This document shows, one piece after another, positions 7,218-14,473 of a stretch of 16,985 nt of DNA. Under the pieces are notes generated by a model that was not told the origin of the DNA, did no database searches, and saw nothing but the letters and a program-made list of their open reading frames with translations. A program made the position numbers and the translations under genes. The stretch is from an uncultured Flavobacteriales bacterium (GTDB lineage: Bacteria; Bacteroidota; Bacteroidia; Flavobacteriales_D; Sanyastnellaceae). The first letter of the stretch is position 1. Each line of letters starts with the position of its first letter. The stretch is taken from positions 1-16,985 of the forward strand of contig CALBSW010000132.1 of the NCBI GenBank assembly GCA_937967465.1. The letters run 5' to 3'.

Positions 7218-8261
7218 TCAGCGCCGGACCACCTTGCCCGTTCCGGTTTCTTCGAAGCGCGCCATCCACACCACGGCGCGGGGGCGGTCCGGATGCGGAT
7301 GGCCCTGCGCCACAGCGGCGAGGAGGCGCTCTGCCTGCTGGGCATTGGCCTCGCCTTCCACGACCAGGGTCACTTGTTCCCCGGTGGTGGGGTGGGGGCG
7401 TCCCGCCACGTACCAGCGGCGGCCATCGAGGTGTGGTTCCACCAGTGGATCCAGGGCGCGCTCCAGTTCGGTGGGGTGCACCTTCAGGCCGCCCGTGTTG
7501 ATGACATCGTCCAATCGGCCCAGCCATCGAAAACCGGGGGAGTCTGAAGCGGTGGTGGCGGCTTCCACAGCATCGCGGGTGTGCAGGGCGTGTACGCCGC
7601 GCTCCGGCGCATCCAGCAGAAGGCCACCATCGACGTCTGCACTCCAGGTGACGCCAGGCAGTGGCGTGTACACCGGCTCCCCGAGGGGGCGGGTGGCCAC
7701 GTGCGTGAGGGTTTCCGTCATGCCGAACCCGAGGTGGACCTCACATTGGGCCTGCGCTGCTGCGGACTGAAGGGCAGTCTCGAGGCTGGGAGACACGGCA
7801 CCACCCCCGAGAAGGAGGATGCGGATTTTTCGAAGTTGTCCGGTTTGCGCCATCGCGGCGGCTTGCTGGGGGGTGGCCACGGCAAAGTCGTGCCGTTCGC
7901 CCGTTGCAGGCTCGGGAACCATCGGCGAAGTGGACGGGCGGCTTTGGGTCAACGTCCAGCCCAGAATGCGGGTGCGCCACCACATCATTCGCCCACCCAC
8001 GCCCAGCGCCGGCAGGGCGGACCAAGCTTGAATGGGGGAATCGGAGTGGGTGTTCAGGCCAAAGTGGAGGGCAGTGGCATGGGCCGAGGCGCGCACAGCT
8101 GCGGGGTCAAAGGCCACCGATTTCGGGGTGCCGGTGCTGCCGGAGGTGCGGCCCACGGCACGTCCGGCGTTCCATTCGGCATCGAGTTCGAGAAAGGGCT
8201 GGACCCAATCCGGAGGCGGGGGACCGTCGTCGGGGTGGGGTATCCGCCAGAATGCCGTCAT
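7218..8261 (-). CDS. menE: o-Succinylbenzoate-CoA ligase, short form
   Basis: A 347-residue acyl-adenylating enzyme (ANL superfamily) that activates o-succinylbenzoate with ATP and CoA, the step after MenC and before MenB. The phosphate loop is GRTSGSTGTPKSVAF (37-51). The LGFGMTETLTHVA segment (177-189) is the A5 motif, WLGRLDDVINTGGLKVHP (246-263) carries the hinge region, and GTGKVVRR at the C-terminus supplies the catalytic Lys343. It lacks about the first 100 or more residues of typical MenE/acyl-CoA ligases (about 450-490 residues), starting only about 37 residues before the P-loop. From memory such short MenE proteins are normal in Bacteroidota, so I do not regard it as truncated. The ATG at 8261 overlaps the menC stop by 4 bp (ATGA), fixing the start. 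Its identity rests on its motifs plus its neighbours. Confidence 0.9.
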   Translation of the reverse strand: MTAFWRIPHPDDGPPPPDWVQPFLELDAEWNAGRAVGRTSGSTGTPKSVAFDPAAVRASAHATALHFGLNTHSDSPIQAWSALPALGVGGRMMWWRTRILGWTLTQSRPSTSPMVPEPATGERHDFAVATPQQAAAMAQTGQLRKIRILLLGGGAVSPSLETALQSAAAQAQCEVHLGFGMTETLTHVATRPLGEPVYTPLPGVTWSADVDGGLLLDAPERGVHALHTRDAVEAATTASDSPGFRWLGRLDDVINTGGLKVHPTELERALDPLVEPHLDGRRWYVAGRPHPTTGEQVTLVVEGEANAQQAERLLAAVAQGHPHPDRPRAVVWMARFEETGTGKVVRR

Positions 8262-9352
8262 GCGAACAGGCTGCTGAGGTCCCAGCTGCGCAGGGTACCG
8301 TTGGCCTGCGTCTTGGGCGTATCCATGCGCAGGGTGCCATGTTCGACCACGAGGGGCGAGGGCAGGTTGTTGGTGAACAGGCTGCCGGTTCCCAGACCTT
8401 GCGGCATCGGGTCCGCCTCCTCGGCGATGGCATCGGCGGCCCATTGGGCAATCGCATTGAGGCCGATGTTGCTCTCCAGGGCGCTGGTGGCCCACCATTT
8501 GGCCCCCACTTCTGCCGCGAGGTCGATCCAATGGTTGGCCTCGACCAAGCCGCCGATCAGGCTGGGCTTGAGGATGATGTACTGGGGCTGGATGACGTGA
8601 AGCAGGTTGCGCCGGAGGGTGGTGTCGTTGACGCCAATGAGCTCTTCGTCCAGTGCGATGGGGATGGCAGAATCGGTGCACACGGCCTGCATCTTCTTCC
8701 ACTGGCCCGGGCGGATGGGCTGCTCCATGCTGTGGATGTCAAACGACGCCAGCCGCTCGAGCTTGCTGAGCGTCACCGAGGGATCGTCGTCGTCGAGGCC
8801 GCCATTGGCGTCGAGCCGCAAGGTCACTTGGTCGGCCGGGGCAATGGAGCGAATGGCCTTCAGGCAGTCGAGTTCACGCTCAAAGTCCAGGGCGCCGACC
8901 TTCAACTTGAGGGTGTCAAAACCGCGGTCGAGCAAGGAAGCCGCCTGGGCCACCATGTCTTCCGGGTCGCCCATCCAGATGAGGCCGTTGATGGGCACCG
9001 GCTGGCCTTCGGTGAAGGGGCCGGGGAACAGGGTCTGGTCTCCCTCGTTCAGGAGGTCGATGAGGGCCGTTTCAGCGGCAAACCGCACGGCCGGGTACTG
9101 CAGGCTCATGGCCTTGGGGTCCAAGGTGCCCGAAGCGGCGAGCTTCTTGAGCTCCATTCTGGCGCGGGGCGCGCTTTCCGGAGAGAGTCCTGGAATCAAG
9201 CTGCATTCCCCGATGCCGATTCGCCCGTCCTCCTCCAAGTCGCGGGCCACGACATAGAAGCTCGGCTTTTCGGTCAGGGTACCGCGCGAGGTTCCGGCGG
9301 GTTTCTTGAACTGGAGCGCACGCTCCACGATGCGGATTTCAAGGCCGGTCAT
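8258..9352 (-). CDS. menC: o-Succinylbenzoate synthase
   Basis: A 364-residue enolase-superfamily enzyme that dehydrates SHCHC to o-succinylbenzoate in menaquinone synthesis. The barrel catalytic set is visible: the acid/base lysine pair in LKLKVG (Lys149/Lys151), metal ligands in RLDANGG (Asp181), MEQP (Glu210) and LDEE (Asp235), and the opposite-face lysine in LKPSLIGG (Lys262). These match the E. coli MenC residues in order and spacing. The N-terminal capping domain (1-115) is intact. The start codon overlaps the menA stop by 4 bp, and the stop overlaps the menE start by 4 bp. Some enolase-superfamily members are N-acylamino-acid racemases, but the neighbours make OSB synthase the clear choice. 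Confidence 0.95.
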   Translation of the reverse strand: MTGLEIRIVERALQFKKPAGTSRGTLTEKPSFYVVARDLEEDGRIGIGECSLIPGLSPESAPRARMELKKLAASGTLDPKAMSLQYPAVRFAAETALIDLLNEGDQTLFPGPFTEGQPVPINGLIWMGDPEDMVAQAASLLDRGFDTLKLKVGALDFERELDCLKAIRSIAPADQVTLRLDANGGLDDDDPSVTLSKLERLASFDIHSMEQPIRPGQWKKMQAVCTDSAIPIALDEELIGVNDTTLRRNLLHVIQPQYIILKPSLIGGLVEANHWIDLAAEVGAKWWATSALESNIGLNAIAQWAADAIAEEADPMPQGLGTGSLFTNNLPSPLVVEHGTLRMDTPKTQANGTLRSWDLSSLFA

Positions 9353-10263
9353 GCGGTGGCACTGAGGAAGAGAAACAAGGCGATGGCGAAGGTGCTCAGG
9401 GCGATTTTCTTGAGCTCTCCATCCAGTTCAGCCGGGTCCTCCGTTCGAAACACGAAGGCGAGGTGCCGGGCGTGAACGAGGCCGAACAGCCCATACCAGA
9501 GTTGTCCGCGCCAGGGGCCGCTGGGGTCGAGTTGCCAGAAGGTGAGCAACGCTGTCCATGCGCCGACGACCAACAGCAGGTGGTACCGCTTTGCCTTCTG
9601 AAAGCCCATGCGGACCACCAGGGTGTGTTTGCCTGTGGCGGCATCGGACACGTGGTCCCGGAGGTTGTTGAGGTTGAGGACGGCGACACTCAGCAGACCG
9701 ATGGTGGCCGCCGGCAGCCACCACAGGGGGTTCATTTGGCCTGTGATGAGGGCCGCGGTGCCCGCGACGCCGGCAAAGCCGAAGAAGACCAGCACGCTGA
9801 TGTCGCCCAGCCCACTGTAACCATATGGACGCCGGCCTGCGGTGTAGGTGTAGGCGGCCGCGATGCTCACCGCACCGGCCGCCACCCATTGAAGCAGCTG
9901 GACCCATGCATCTCCGACAGCGAGGACCACCGTGGCCGTGCCGGTGATGAACGCCAGTGCGCCTGTCAGGAGCACGGCGCGCTTCATCTGGGCCGCGGTG
10001 ATGCGCCCCGAGGCCACGGCTCGATCGCTTCGTTCGCTGCCTTCCACGCGGTCGGCACCGTTCTCAAAGTCGCCAAGGTCGTTGGCGAAGTTGGCCAGGA
10101 CCTGCAGCAGGACCACCGTCAGCAGACAGCCGAGGAAGAGGGGGGTAAACCGGCTCGATTCGACATCCCCTGTGGCCGCAGCCAAGGCACCCCCGGTGAG
10201 GATGCACGCGCTCGCGAGGGGCAGGGTGCGCAGACGCGCAGCCTGAATGTAGTCGCGCAACAT
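9349..10263 (-). CDS. menA: 1,4-Dihydroxy-2-naphthoate octaprenyltransferase
   Basis: A 304-residue polytopic membrane prenyltransferase of the UbiA superfamily. It joins DHNA to a polyprenyl diphosphate with loss of CO2, giving demethylmenaquinone. Hydrophobic helices fill most of the sequence (for example 41-60, 98-117, 121-140, 153-175, 184-198, 227-243, 286-302). The first Asp-rich motif is NFANDLGDFENGADR (58-72), which binds the prenyl-diphosphate magnesium ions. The second region is NLNNLRDHVSDAATGKHTL (197-215), and YGYSGLGDISVLVFFG (147-162) is the MenA-typical loop. The ATG at 10263 follows the menB stop by 7 bp. A longer in-frame start inside menB is unlikely. The last four bases overlap menC. 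Confidence 0.95.
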   Translation of the reverse strand: MLRDYIQAARLRTLPLASACILTGGALAAATGDVESSRFTPLFLGCLLTVVLLQVLANFANDLGDFENGADRVEGSERSDRAVASGRITAAQMKRAVLLTGALAFITGTATVVLAVGDAWVQLLQWVAAGAVSIAAAYTYTAGRRPYGYSGLGDISVLVFFGFAGVAGTAALITGQMNPLWWLPAATIGLLSVAVLNLNNLRDHVSDAATGKHTLVVRMGFQKAKRYHLLLVVGAWTALLTFWQLDPSGPWRGQLWYGLFGLVHARHLAFVFRTEDPAELDGELKKIALSTFAIALFLFLSATA

Positions 10264-10270
10264 GCCGGAA

Positions 10271-11095
10271 TCAGGGGAACTTCGGGTACTGCTGGAAGTT
10301 GGGGTCGCGCTTCTCGAGGAAGGCATTCTTGCCTTCCTGCGCCTCCTCCATCAGGTAGTACATCAGGGTGGCGTCGCCTGCAAATTCCATCAACCCGGCC
10401 TGTCCGTCCAATTCGGCATTGAGGCCCCGCTTGATCATGCGAATGGCGAGCGGCGAGCGCTTCATGATGGTCTTGCACCAATGGACGTAGGTGTCCTCGA
10501 GCTTCTCCAGTGGCACCACCGTGTTGACCAGGCCCATGGATTCGGCTTCCCTTGCGCTGTATTGCTCGCAGAGGAACCAGATTTCCCGGGCTTTCTTCTG
10601 GCCCACATGGCGGGCGAGGTAGCTGGACCCGAATCCTGCGTCAAAGCTGCCGACCTTGGGACCGGTCTGGCCGAAAATGGCATTCTCCGAGGCGATGGAC
10701 AGGTCGCAGACCACGTGCAGGACGTGGCCACCTCCGATGGCGTAGCCGTTCACGGCGGCAATCACCGGCTTGGGGAGAGACCGGATTTTCTTGTGCAGGT
10801 CCAATACGTTCAGACGGGGGACACCATCTCCTCCGATGTAGCCTCCGGTTCCCTTGACATTCTGGTCGCCTCCACTGCAGAAGGCTTTGTCTCCCGCACC
10901 CGTGAGGACGACAACGCTGATGTCGTTGCGTTCCCGGGCGATGTCCATGGCCTCGAGCATCTCCATGTTGGTCTCCGGACGGAAGGCATTGTACACCTTC
11001 TGACGGTCAATGGTGATGCGGGCGATGCCTTCGAAAAACTCGAAACGGATGTCCTCGAAGGGCTTGATTTCTTGCCAGACGCGCGTGTTGCTCAT
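10271..11095 (-). CDS. menB: 1,4-Dihydroxy-2-naphthoyl-CoA synthase
   Basis: A 274-residue crotonase-fold enzyme that cyclises o-succinylbenzoyl-CoA to DHNA-CoA. It shows the typical N-terminus ending in YNAFRPETNMEM (35-46), the oxyanion-hole loops FCSGGDQNVKG (72-82) and AVNGYAIGGGH (114-124), and the catalytic stretch FGQTGPKVGSFDAGFGSSYL (141-160). Thr144-Gly145 in that stretch is what I recall for type I MenB enzymes, which use bicarbonate as the base; type II enzymes have Asp at the Gly position. So type I is expected. The C-terminal tail, which crosses into a neighbouring subunit in this hexamer, is complete. It starts 9 bp after the menD stop. Confidence 0.98.
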   Translation of the reverse strand: MSNTRVWQEIKPFEDIRFEFFEGIARITIDRQKVYNAFRPETNMEMLEAMDIARERNDISVVVLTGAGDKAFCSGGDQNVKGTGGYIGGDGVPRLNVLDLHKKIRSLPKPVIAAVNGYAIGGGHVLHVVCDLSIASENAIFGQTGPKVGSFDAGFGSSYLARHVGQKKAREIWFLCEQYSAREAESMGLVNTVVPLEKLEDTYVHWCKTIMKRSPLAIRMIKRGLNAELDGQAGLMEFAGDATLMYYLMEEAQEGKNAFLEKRDPNFQQYPKFP

Positions 11096-11104
11096 GACGC
11101 GAAA

Positions 11105-12796
11105 TTACGCGCTCACCCGCTCCATGTAGACAGAATGGGCCTCGGCACTTCGCTCCGGGGGTGTGGCGATCTCCAACACGCGGGGAGCCTCGCTCTCCGA
11201 CCACCAGTCTTGGAGCGCCGCCTGCAGGTCGTCCATGGTCTCCACACGCTGGTGTTCCAGACCATGCAGATCGCACACCGCGCGCAGTTCCAGGCCGTGG
11301 CGCATCTCAAAGTGGGAGTCGAGCAGCCCGGTTCGGACGGGCCCCGGCAGCCAGCGAAACACGCCGCCGCCGCCGTTGTGGATGACGGCGATCCGCAAGG
11401 TGGTGGGCAGCGGGTGGACGTGGAAGGCATTGGCGTCGTAGAGGAAGCCAAGGTCCCCGGAAATCAGGGTGACGTTGTGGCCAGCCAAGGCCGCGCCCAC
11501 TGCAGTGGCACTGCAGCCGTCGATGCCGGCCACCCCCCGGTTCGACCACGGTGCCGGGCGATTCGGGTTGTGAAACAACTGGGCGTAGCGCACCGGGGTG
11601 GAGTTGGCGAGGTGGAGCTGGGTGTGGCCCGGAAGTGCATCGTGCAAGGCGGCATGCACGGTGAGGTCGCACCACGGCGCGGCTTGAAGCGCGGCGGGAT
11701 GCGCTGATCGCAAGCGCTCTTCCAAATTCGTCCACGCCGCCCACCAGGGCGAAGCGGGCGGTGTCCGCGAAGACCAGGCGTCCCCCAATGCCGCCAGCGC
11801 ATCCGCGACAGGCCATGGTGCAGAAGTGACCACTCCCCCGAAGGCCTGAGGGGACCTGCCTCCGGGGTCGAGGTGGACTTGGTCCATGCTGTGCTCCCTG
11901 AGCCAATGGCGCAGGGCCTTGGACAGGATGGGGGCGCCAAACGTGACCACCAGATCGGGGAGATGGTCCAAGCCGGCCGAGGCGCGCATGCCGCGCATCC
12001 ACCGGTCCACGGCGACAATGGTGTTGGGATGACCTCCCAAGCCACTGGTGCTGTCGCCCATCAACAAGGCGTGGCGGGCCAGCGTGGCGAGCGCATCCGA
12101 GGACAGCGCCTGGGGCTGGGTTCCTCCCAGAAACAGGATGCGCCGTCCCGCGTCCAATGCGGCGGTCAGGGTGGCGACCCAGTCTGCGAGACCCGGAGGC
12201 TGCAGGGGGTCATTCGAGAGCGGTCGAAGGTCGGGGAGGTGCCAATGGGCGCTCCGGTGGACGGGTTCAGATGTCTCGGGGTAGAGGGGCTCGTCGAAGG
12301 GGCAGTTGACATGGATGGGCCCGGAAGCCCAGGCCGAGGCCATGTCATCCAATGCGGCGCTGGCTTCCAGTTCTCCGAGGGGGGACCATTGGAAGGAGGC
12401 CCGTACGTGCGGATCGTGCACGCCCTGTTGGACCAGCGTCTGGCTTTCCCATTGGTCTGCAGCACCGGCAGGTCGGTCTGCCGTCAAGCTGATGAGAGGC
12501 AATCCCATTCGGTCGGCCTCTGCCAGGGCCGGGCCGTGGTTGAGGGCGGCTGTGCCACTGGTGCACGAGACCCCCACAGGACGGCCCAGCGCGAGGGCCA
12601 TGCCCAGCGCGTGGTGCGCAGCGGCCCGCTCATCCAAGGCGATCACACACGGGATGCCGGCCGATTCGAAGGCCTGCATCAAGGGCGCGTTGCGGGAGCC
12701 GGGACTGACGACGGCGCCCCCCAAGCCGCGGGCCATCAACCCCTCGACAAGGAGCCGGGCTGATGTGCGGGCGTCGGGGTGCTGGGGCGAGGTCAT
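11105..12796 (-). CDS. menD: SEPHCHC synthase (MenD)
   Basis: A 563-residue thiamine-diphosphate enzyme, against 556 in E. coli. It adds the succinyl-semialdehyde unit from 2-oxoglutarate to isochorismate, the first committed menaquinone step. SPGSRNAPL (31-39) is the MenD-specific substrate loop. ALDERAAAHHALGMALA (53-69) carries the ThDP-activating Glu56. SCTSGTAALNHGPALAEA (77-94) follows. In the C-terminal domain, SGDLGFLYDANAF (446-458) with NGGGGVF (474-480) forms the ThDP/metal motif GD-x(25)-N. The ATG at 12796 overlaps the menF stop by 4 bp and gives an N-terminus (QHPDARTSARLLVEGL) equivalent to homologues. A longer in-frame start is inside menF. Confidence 0.97.
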   Translation of the reverse strand: MTSPQHPDARTSARLLVEGLMARGLGGAVVSPGSRNAPLMQAFESAGIPCVIALDERAAAHHALGMALALGRPVGVSCTSGTAALNHGPALAEADRMGLPLISLTADRPAGAADQWESQTLVQQGVHDPHVRASFQWSPLGELEASAALDDMASAWASGPIHVNCPFDEPLYPETSEPVHRSAHWHLPDLRPLSNDPLQPPGLADWVATLTAALDAGRRILFLGGTQPQALSSDALATLARHALLMGDSTSGLGGHPNTIVAVDRWMRGMRASAGLDHLPDLVVTFGAPILSKALRHWLREHSMDQVHLDPGGRSPQAFGGVVTSAPWPVADALAALGDAWSSRTPPASPWWAAWTNLEERLRSAHPAALQAAPWCDLTVHAALHDALPGHTQLHLANSTPVRYAQLFHNPNRPAPWSNRGVAGIDGCSATAVGAALAGHNVTLISGDLGFLYDANAFHVHPLPTTLRIAVIHNGGGGVFRWLPGPVRTGLLDSHFEMRHGLELRAVCDLHGLEHQRVETMDDLQAALQDWWSESEAPRVLEIATPPERSAEAHSVYMERVSA

Positions 12797-13800
12797 TCGG
12801 GCCAGTGGACAATGGGGTCCAAGGCGGACCGCAGTTTGTTTCGGGTCTCCTGCCACTCTGCCTCGGGATCCGATCCGCGGGTGATGCCCCCGCCGGCATA
12901 GGCCGTCAAACGGTCGCCATTCAATGCGCCGCAGCGGAGGTTGACGAAATAGGCGATGTCCTCGCCATCTTCCAGCCCGACCCAGCCTGTGTAATAGGCG
13001 CGGTCGTGTTGTTCAAGCTGTGCGATGTAATCCAGGGCCGCCTCTCGGGGAGTCCCCCCAACGGCCGGTGTGGGGTGCAGGGCGCCCATGATGTCGGCCA
13101 GGCCGCCTTCGGCATCGAAGGACACCATGGTGCGCAAATGCTCAATGGGGCCGTAGCGCACCGTCATCCGGTCGCCGACCGTGATGTTGCGGCAACCGCA
13201 ATCGCGCAGTGCGTCGAGCACCGAGTCCGTGACCAACTGCTGTTCGTGCCGCTCCTTGTCCGTCCACGGGTCGCTCTGCGCGCCAGTGTGGGCCATGCGG
13301 GTGCCGGCCAGACAGGCCGTATTCAATGTGGGCCATTGGCCTTGGACCAATGGCTCAGGGGAAGAGCCAAACCAGGTGCCGATGTCGGGGTGACGCACCA
13401 TCCAGCTGAAGGAATCGGGGTGCGCTTGGGACAGCCGCCGCACGATGGCTTCGGCTTCTAGGCCGGGAGCCTCTACCGTGAGGTGACTGGAGAGCACCAC
13501 TTTCTCGATGGAGCCGGATTCAATGGCTTCCAGTGCGCAGTGAATGGCATGGAGGTGGGTGTCGTGGGGGGTGCCTCCCACGGCATGGGCGGATGGTTTT
13601 TCGAAAGGGCGTTCGTCGCCCATGACCGCGGGCCCTTGCACCAGTCGGCCGCGCAACACCAAATCTCCATGGCCCTTGGAGCCTTCCCAAGGGTGCATTC
13701 GGAAACCGACGGTTCCACCCACTTCGGGGAGCAGCCGCTCCAGGTGGGATGCGCCCGGGCGGTGGAAGAGCACTGTGGGTTCAAGGGGCGCCGCGTCCAT
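12793..13800 (-). CDS. menF: Isochorismate synthase (MenF-type)
   Basis: A 335-residue chorismate-binding enzyme that isomerises chorismate to isochorismate, the entry to the pathway. It is shorter than E. coli MenF (431) because the N-terminal part of the fold is reduced. The catalytic core is present: EKVVLSSHL (99-107, with Lys100 in the place of the general base), FGSSPEPLV (144-152), the Glu-rich KERHEQQLV (182-190), ALHPTPAVGGTPR (240-252) with its conserved His, and the magnesium-binding AGGGITRGSDPEAEWQETR (302-320). Salicylate or anthranilate synthases share these motifs; the neighbouring menD and menB settle it as isochorismate synthase. The ATG at 13800 shares a base with the upstream stop (TGATG). 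A TTG one codon earlier also reads in frame but is less likely. Confidence 0.95.
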   Translation of the reverse strand: MDAAPLEPTVLFHRPGASHLERLLPEVGGTVGFRMHPWEGSKGHGDLVLRGRLVQGPAVMGDERPFEKPSAHAVGGTPHDTHLHAIHCALEAIESGSIEKVVLSSHLTVEAPGLEAEAIVRRLSQAHPDSFSWMVRHPDIGTWFGSSPEPLVQGQWPTLNTACLAGTRMAHTGAQSDPWTDKERHEQQLVTDSVLDALRDCGCRNITVGDRMTVRYGPIEHLRTMVSFDAEGGLADIMGALHPTPAVGGTPREAALDYIAQLEQHDRAYYTGWVGLEDGEDIAYFVNLRCGALNGDRLTAYAGGGITRGSDPEAEWQETRNKLRSALDPIVHWPE

Positions 13801-14255
13801 CAAGCAGGGGATTGGTTTCCACCGGGTTGGGCGACCAACATGACGGTCAGCCTGCTGGTGCAGATGGCGCGGTCCCGCTCATCCCGAATGTCAATGTGCC
13901 ACACGTGAAGGCGTCCGCCCTCGTGATGCAGTGTGGCCGTTCCTGTGACCCAGCCGCTGCGGACACCGCGAAGGTGGTTCGCATTGACCTCCACACCCAC
14001 AGCAGCTTTTCCGAGCGGTTCGGCAATGAAGTGAGAGCCTACAGACCCGAGGGTTTCGGCCAGCACCACACTGGCTCCTCCGTGAAGGAGTCCATAGGGC
14101 TGATGGGTCCGCTCATCGACGGGAATGCGGCCGACGACCCGGCCGTGTTCGACCTCGAGCAGCTCCATTCCAATGGCTTCGGCGATGGTTCCTTGGCCCA
14201 GTGATTTCAGGGTTTCAGGAGCCATTCGGCGCGGGGATTTTCCCTCCTCCTTCAT
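13800..14255 (-). CDS. menI: Hotdog-fold thioesterase, probable DHNA-CoA hydrolase
   Basis: A 151-residue (or 141 from an inner ATG at 14225) single-domain PaaI/YdiI-type thioesterase. The core is IPVDERTHQPYGLLHGGASV (44-63) followed by VLAE, with Glu67 as the likely catalytic acid (E. coli YdiI Glu63) and His58 in the HGG loop. YdiI hydrolyses DHNA-CoA to free DHNA. As the first gene of a complete men operon, this one very probably does the same step between MenB and MenA. The start is uncertain. The ATG at 14255 lies only about four bases after where a -7 box at 14263-14270 would start transcription. The ATG at 14225 gives an N-terminus closer to YdiI. A GGAGG run at 14242-14252 falls between the two and is too far from the second start. 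The final stop overlaps menF. Confidence 0.9.
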   Translation of the reverse strand: MKEEGKSPRRMAPETLKSLGQGTIAEAIGMELLEVEHGRVVGRIPVDERTHQPYGLLHGGASVVLAETLGSVGSHFIAEPLGKAAVGVEVNANHLRGVRSGWVTGTATLHHEGGRLHVWHIDIRDERDRAICTSRLTVMLVAQPGGNQSPA

Positions 14256-14262
14256 GACAATC

Positions 14263-14270
14263 CAAATTTA
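14263..14270 (-). promoter_or_regulatory. Candidate -7 box of the menaquinone operon
   Basis: The minus strand reads TAAATTTG, an exact TAnnTTTG match, directly upstream of the first gene of the menI-to-rdgB run. The usual +1 position would be about 14258, giving a nearly leaderless message for the ATG at 14255 or a leader of about 33 bases for the ATG at 14225. The nearest TTG upstream (14297-14299) is 26 bases away, longer than usual for a -33 element. Confidence 0.5.
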
Positions 14271-14370
14271 ACCGAGCCTCACGCTTCCCGCCGGGGCAAG
14301 GCCACAAGTCCCAAGCTGGAATCTGTTCGAAAAGGGCACACTGAAATTTTTTTTCTCGACCGAGGCAACG

Positions 14371-14427
14371 ATTGAAAACGTGTCCGTCATACACATGGAT
14401 GCAGCTTCATGCTGTATCGGTTTCAAT
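14371..14427. repeat. Nested inverted repeats in the rsmG-menI spacer
   Basis: The outer arms ATTGAAA (14371-14377) and TTTCAAT (14421-14427) are perfect complements. Inside, GATGCAGC (14398-14405) pairs with GCTGTATC (14411-14418) with one wobble around a TTCAT loop. A T8 tract lies at 14347-14354. No open reading frame here looks real. The structure sits in the 218-bp gap between rsmG and menI, upstream of the menI -7 box. It may be an RNA structure in a longer leader or readthrough transcript, or it may be coincidental. Confidence 0.3.
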
Positions 14428-14444
14428 ATCCTTGCAGGTTTCGG

Positions 14445-14464
14445 AGGGGGCAGAAATGCCCCCT
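14445..14464. terminator. Hairpin at the end of the rsmG unit
   Basis: AGGGGGCA (14445-14452) pairs perfectly with TGCCCCCT (14457-14464) around a GAAA loop, starting 9 bp after the rsmG stop. On the plus strand it is followed by a T-rich run (TCATTCTTTT). On the minus strand, the strand being transcribed, the bases after it are not T-rich, so it is probably a weak or rho-aided terminator for the glycosyltransferase-sigma-rsmG transcript. Confidence 0.6.
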
Positions 14465-14473
14465 TCATTCTTT

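Noticed and set aside
5660..7501. A 613-codon plus-strand open frame across accA, rdgB and menE
   Set aside because: It spans three confident minus-strand genes and their gaps and has no domain similarity that I recognise.
14242..14252. A GGAGG-rich run that looks like a ribosome binding site
   Set aside because: It lies just after the ATG at 14255 and about 16 bases before the ATG at 14225, so it is badly placed for either start.
14347..14354. T8 tract as a terminator
   Set aside because: No stable hairpin directly precedes it on the plus strand, and there is no plus-strand gene nearby that it could terminate.
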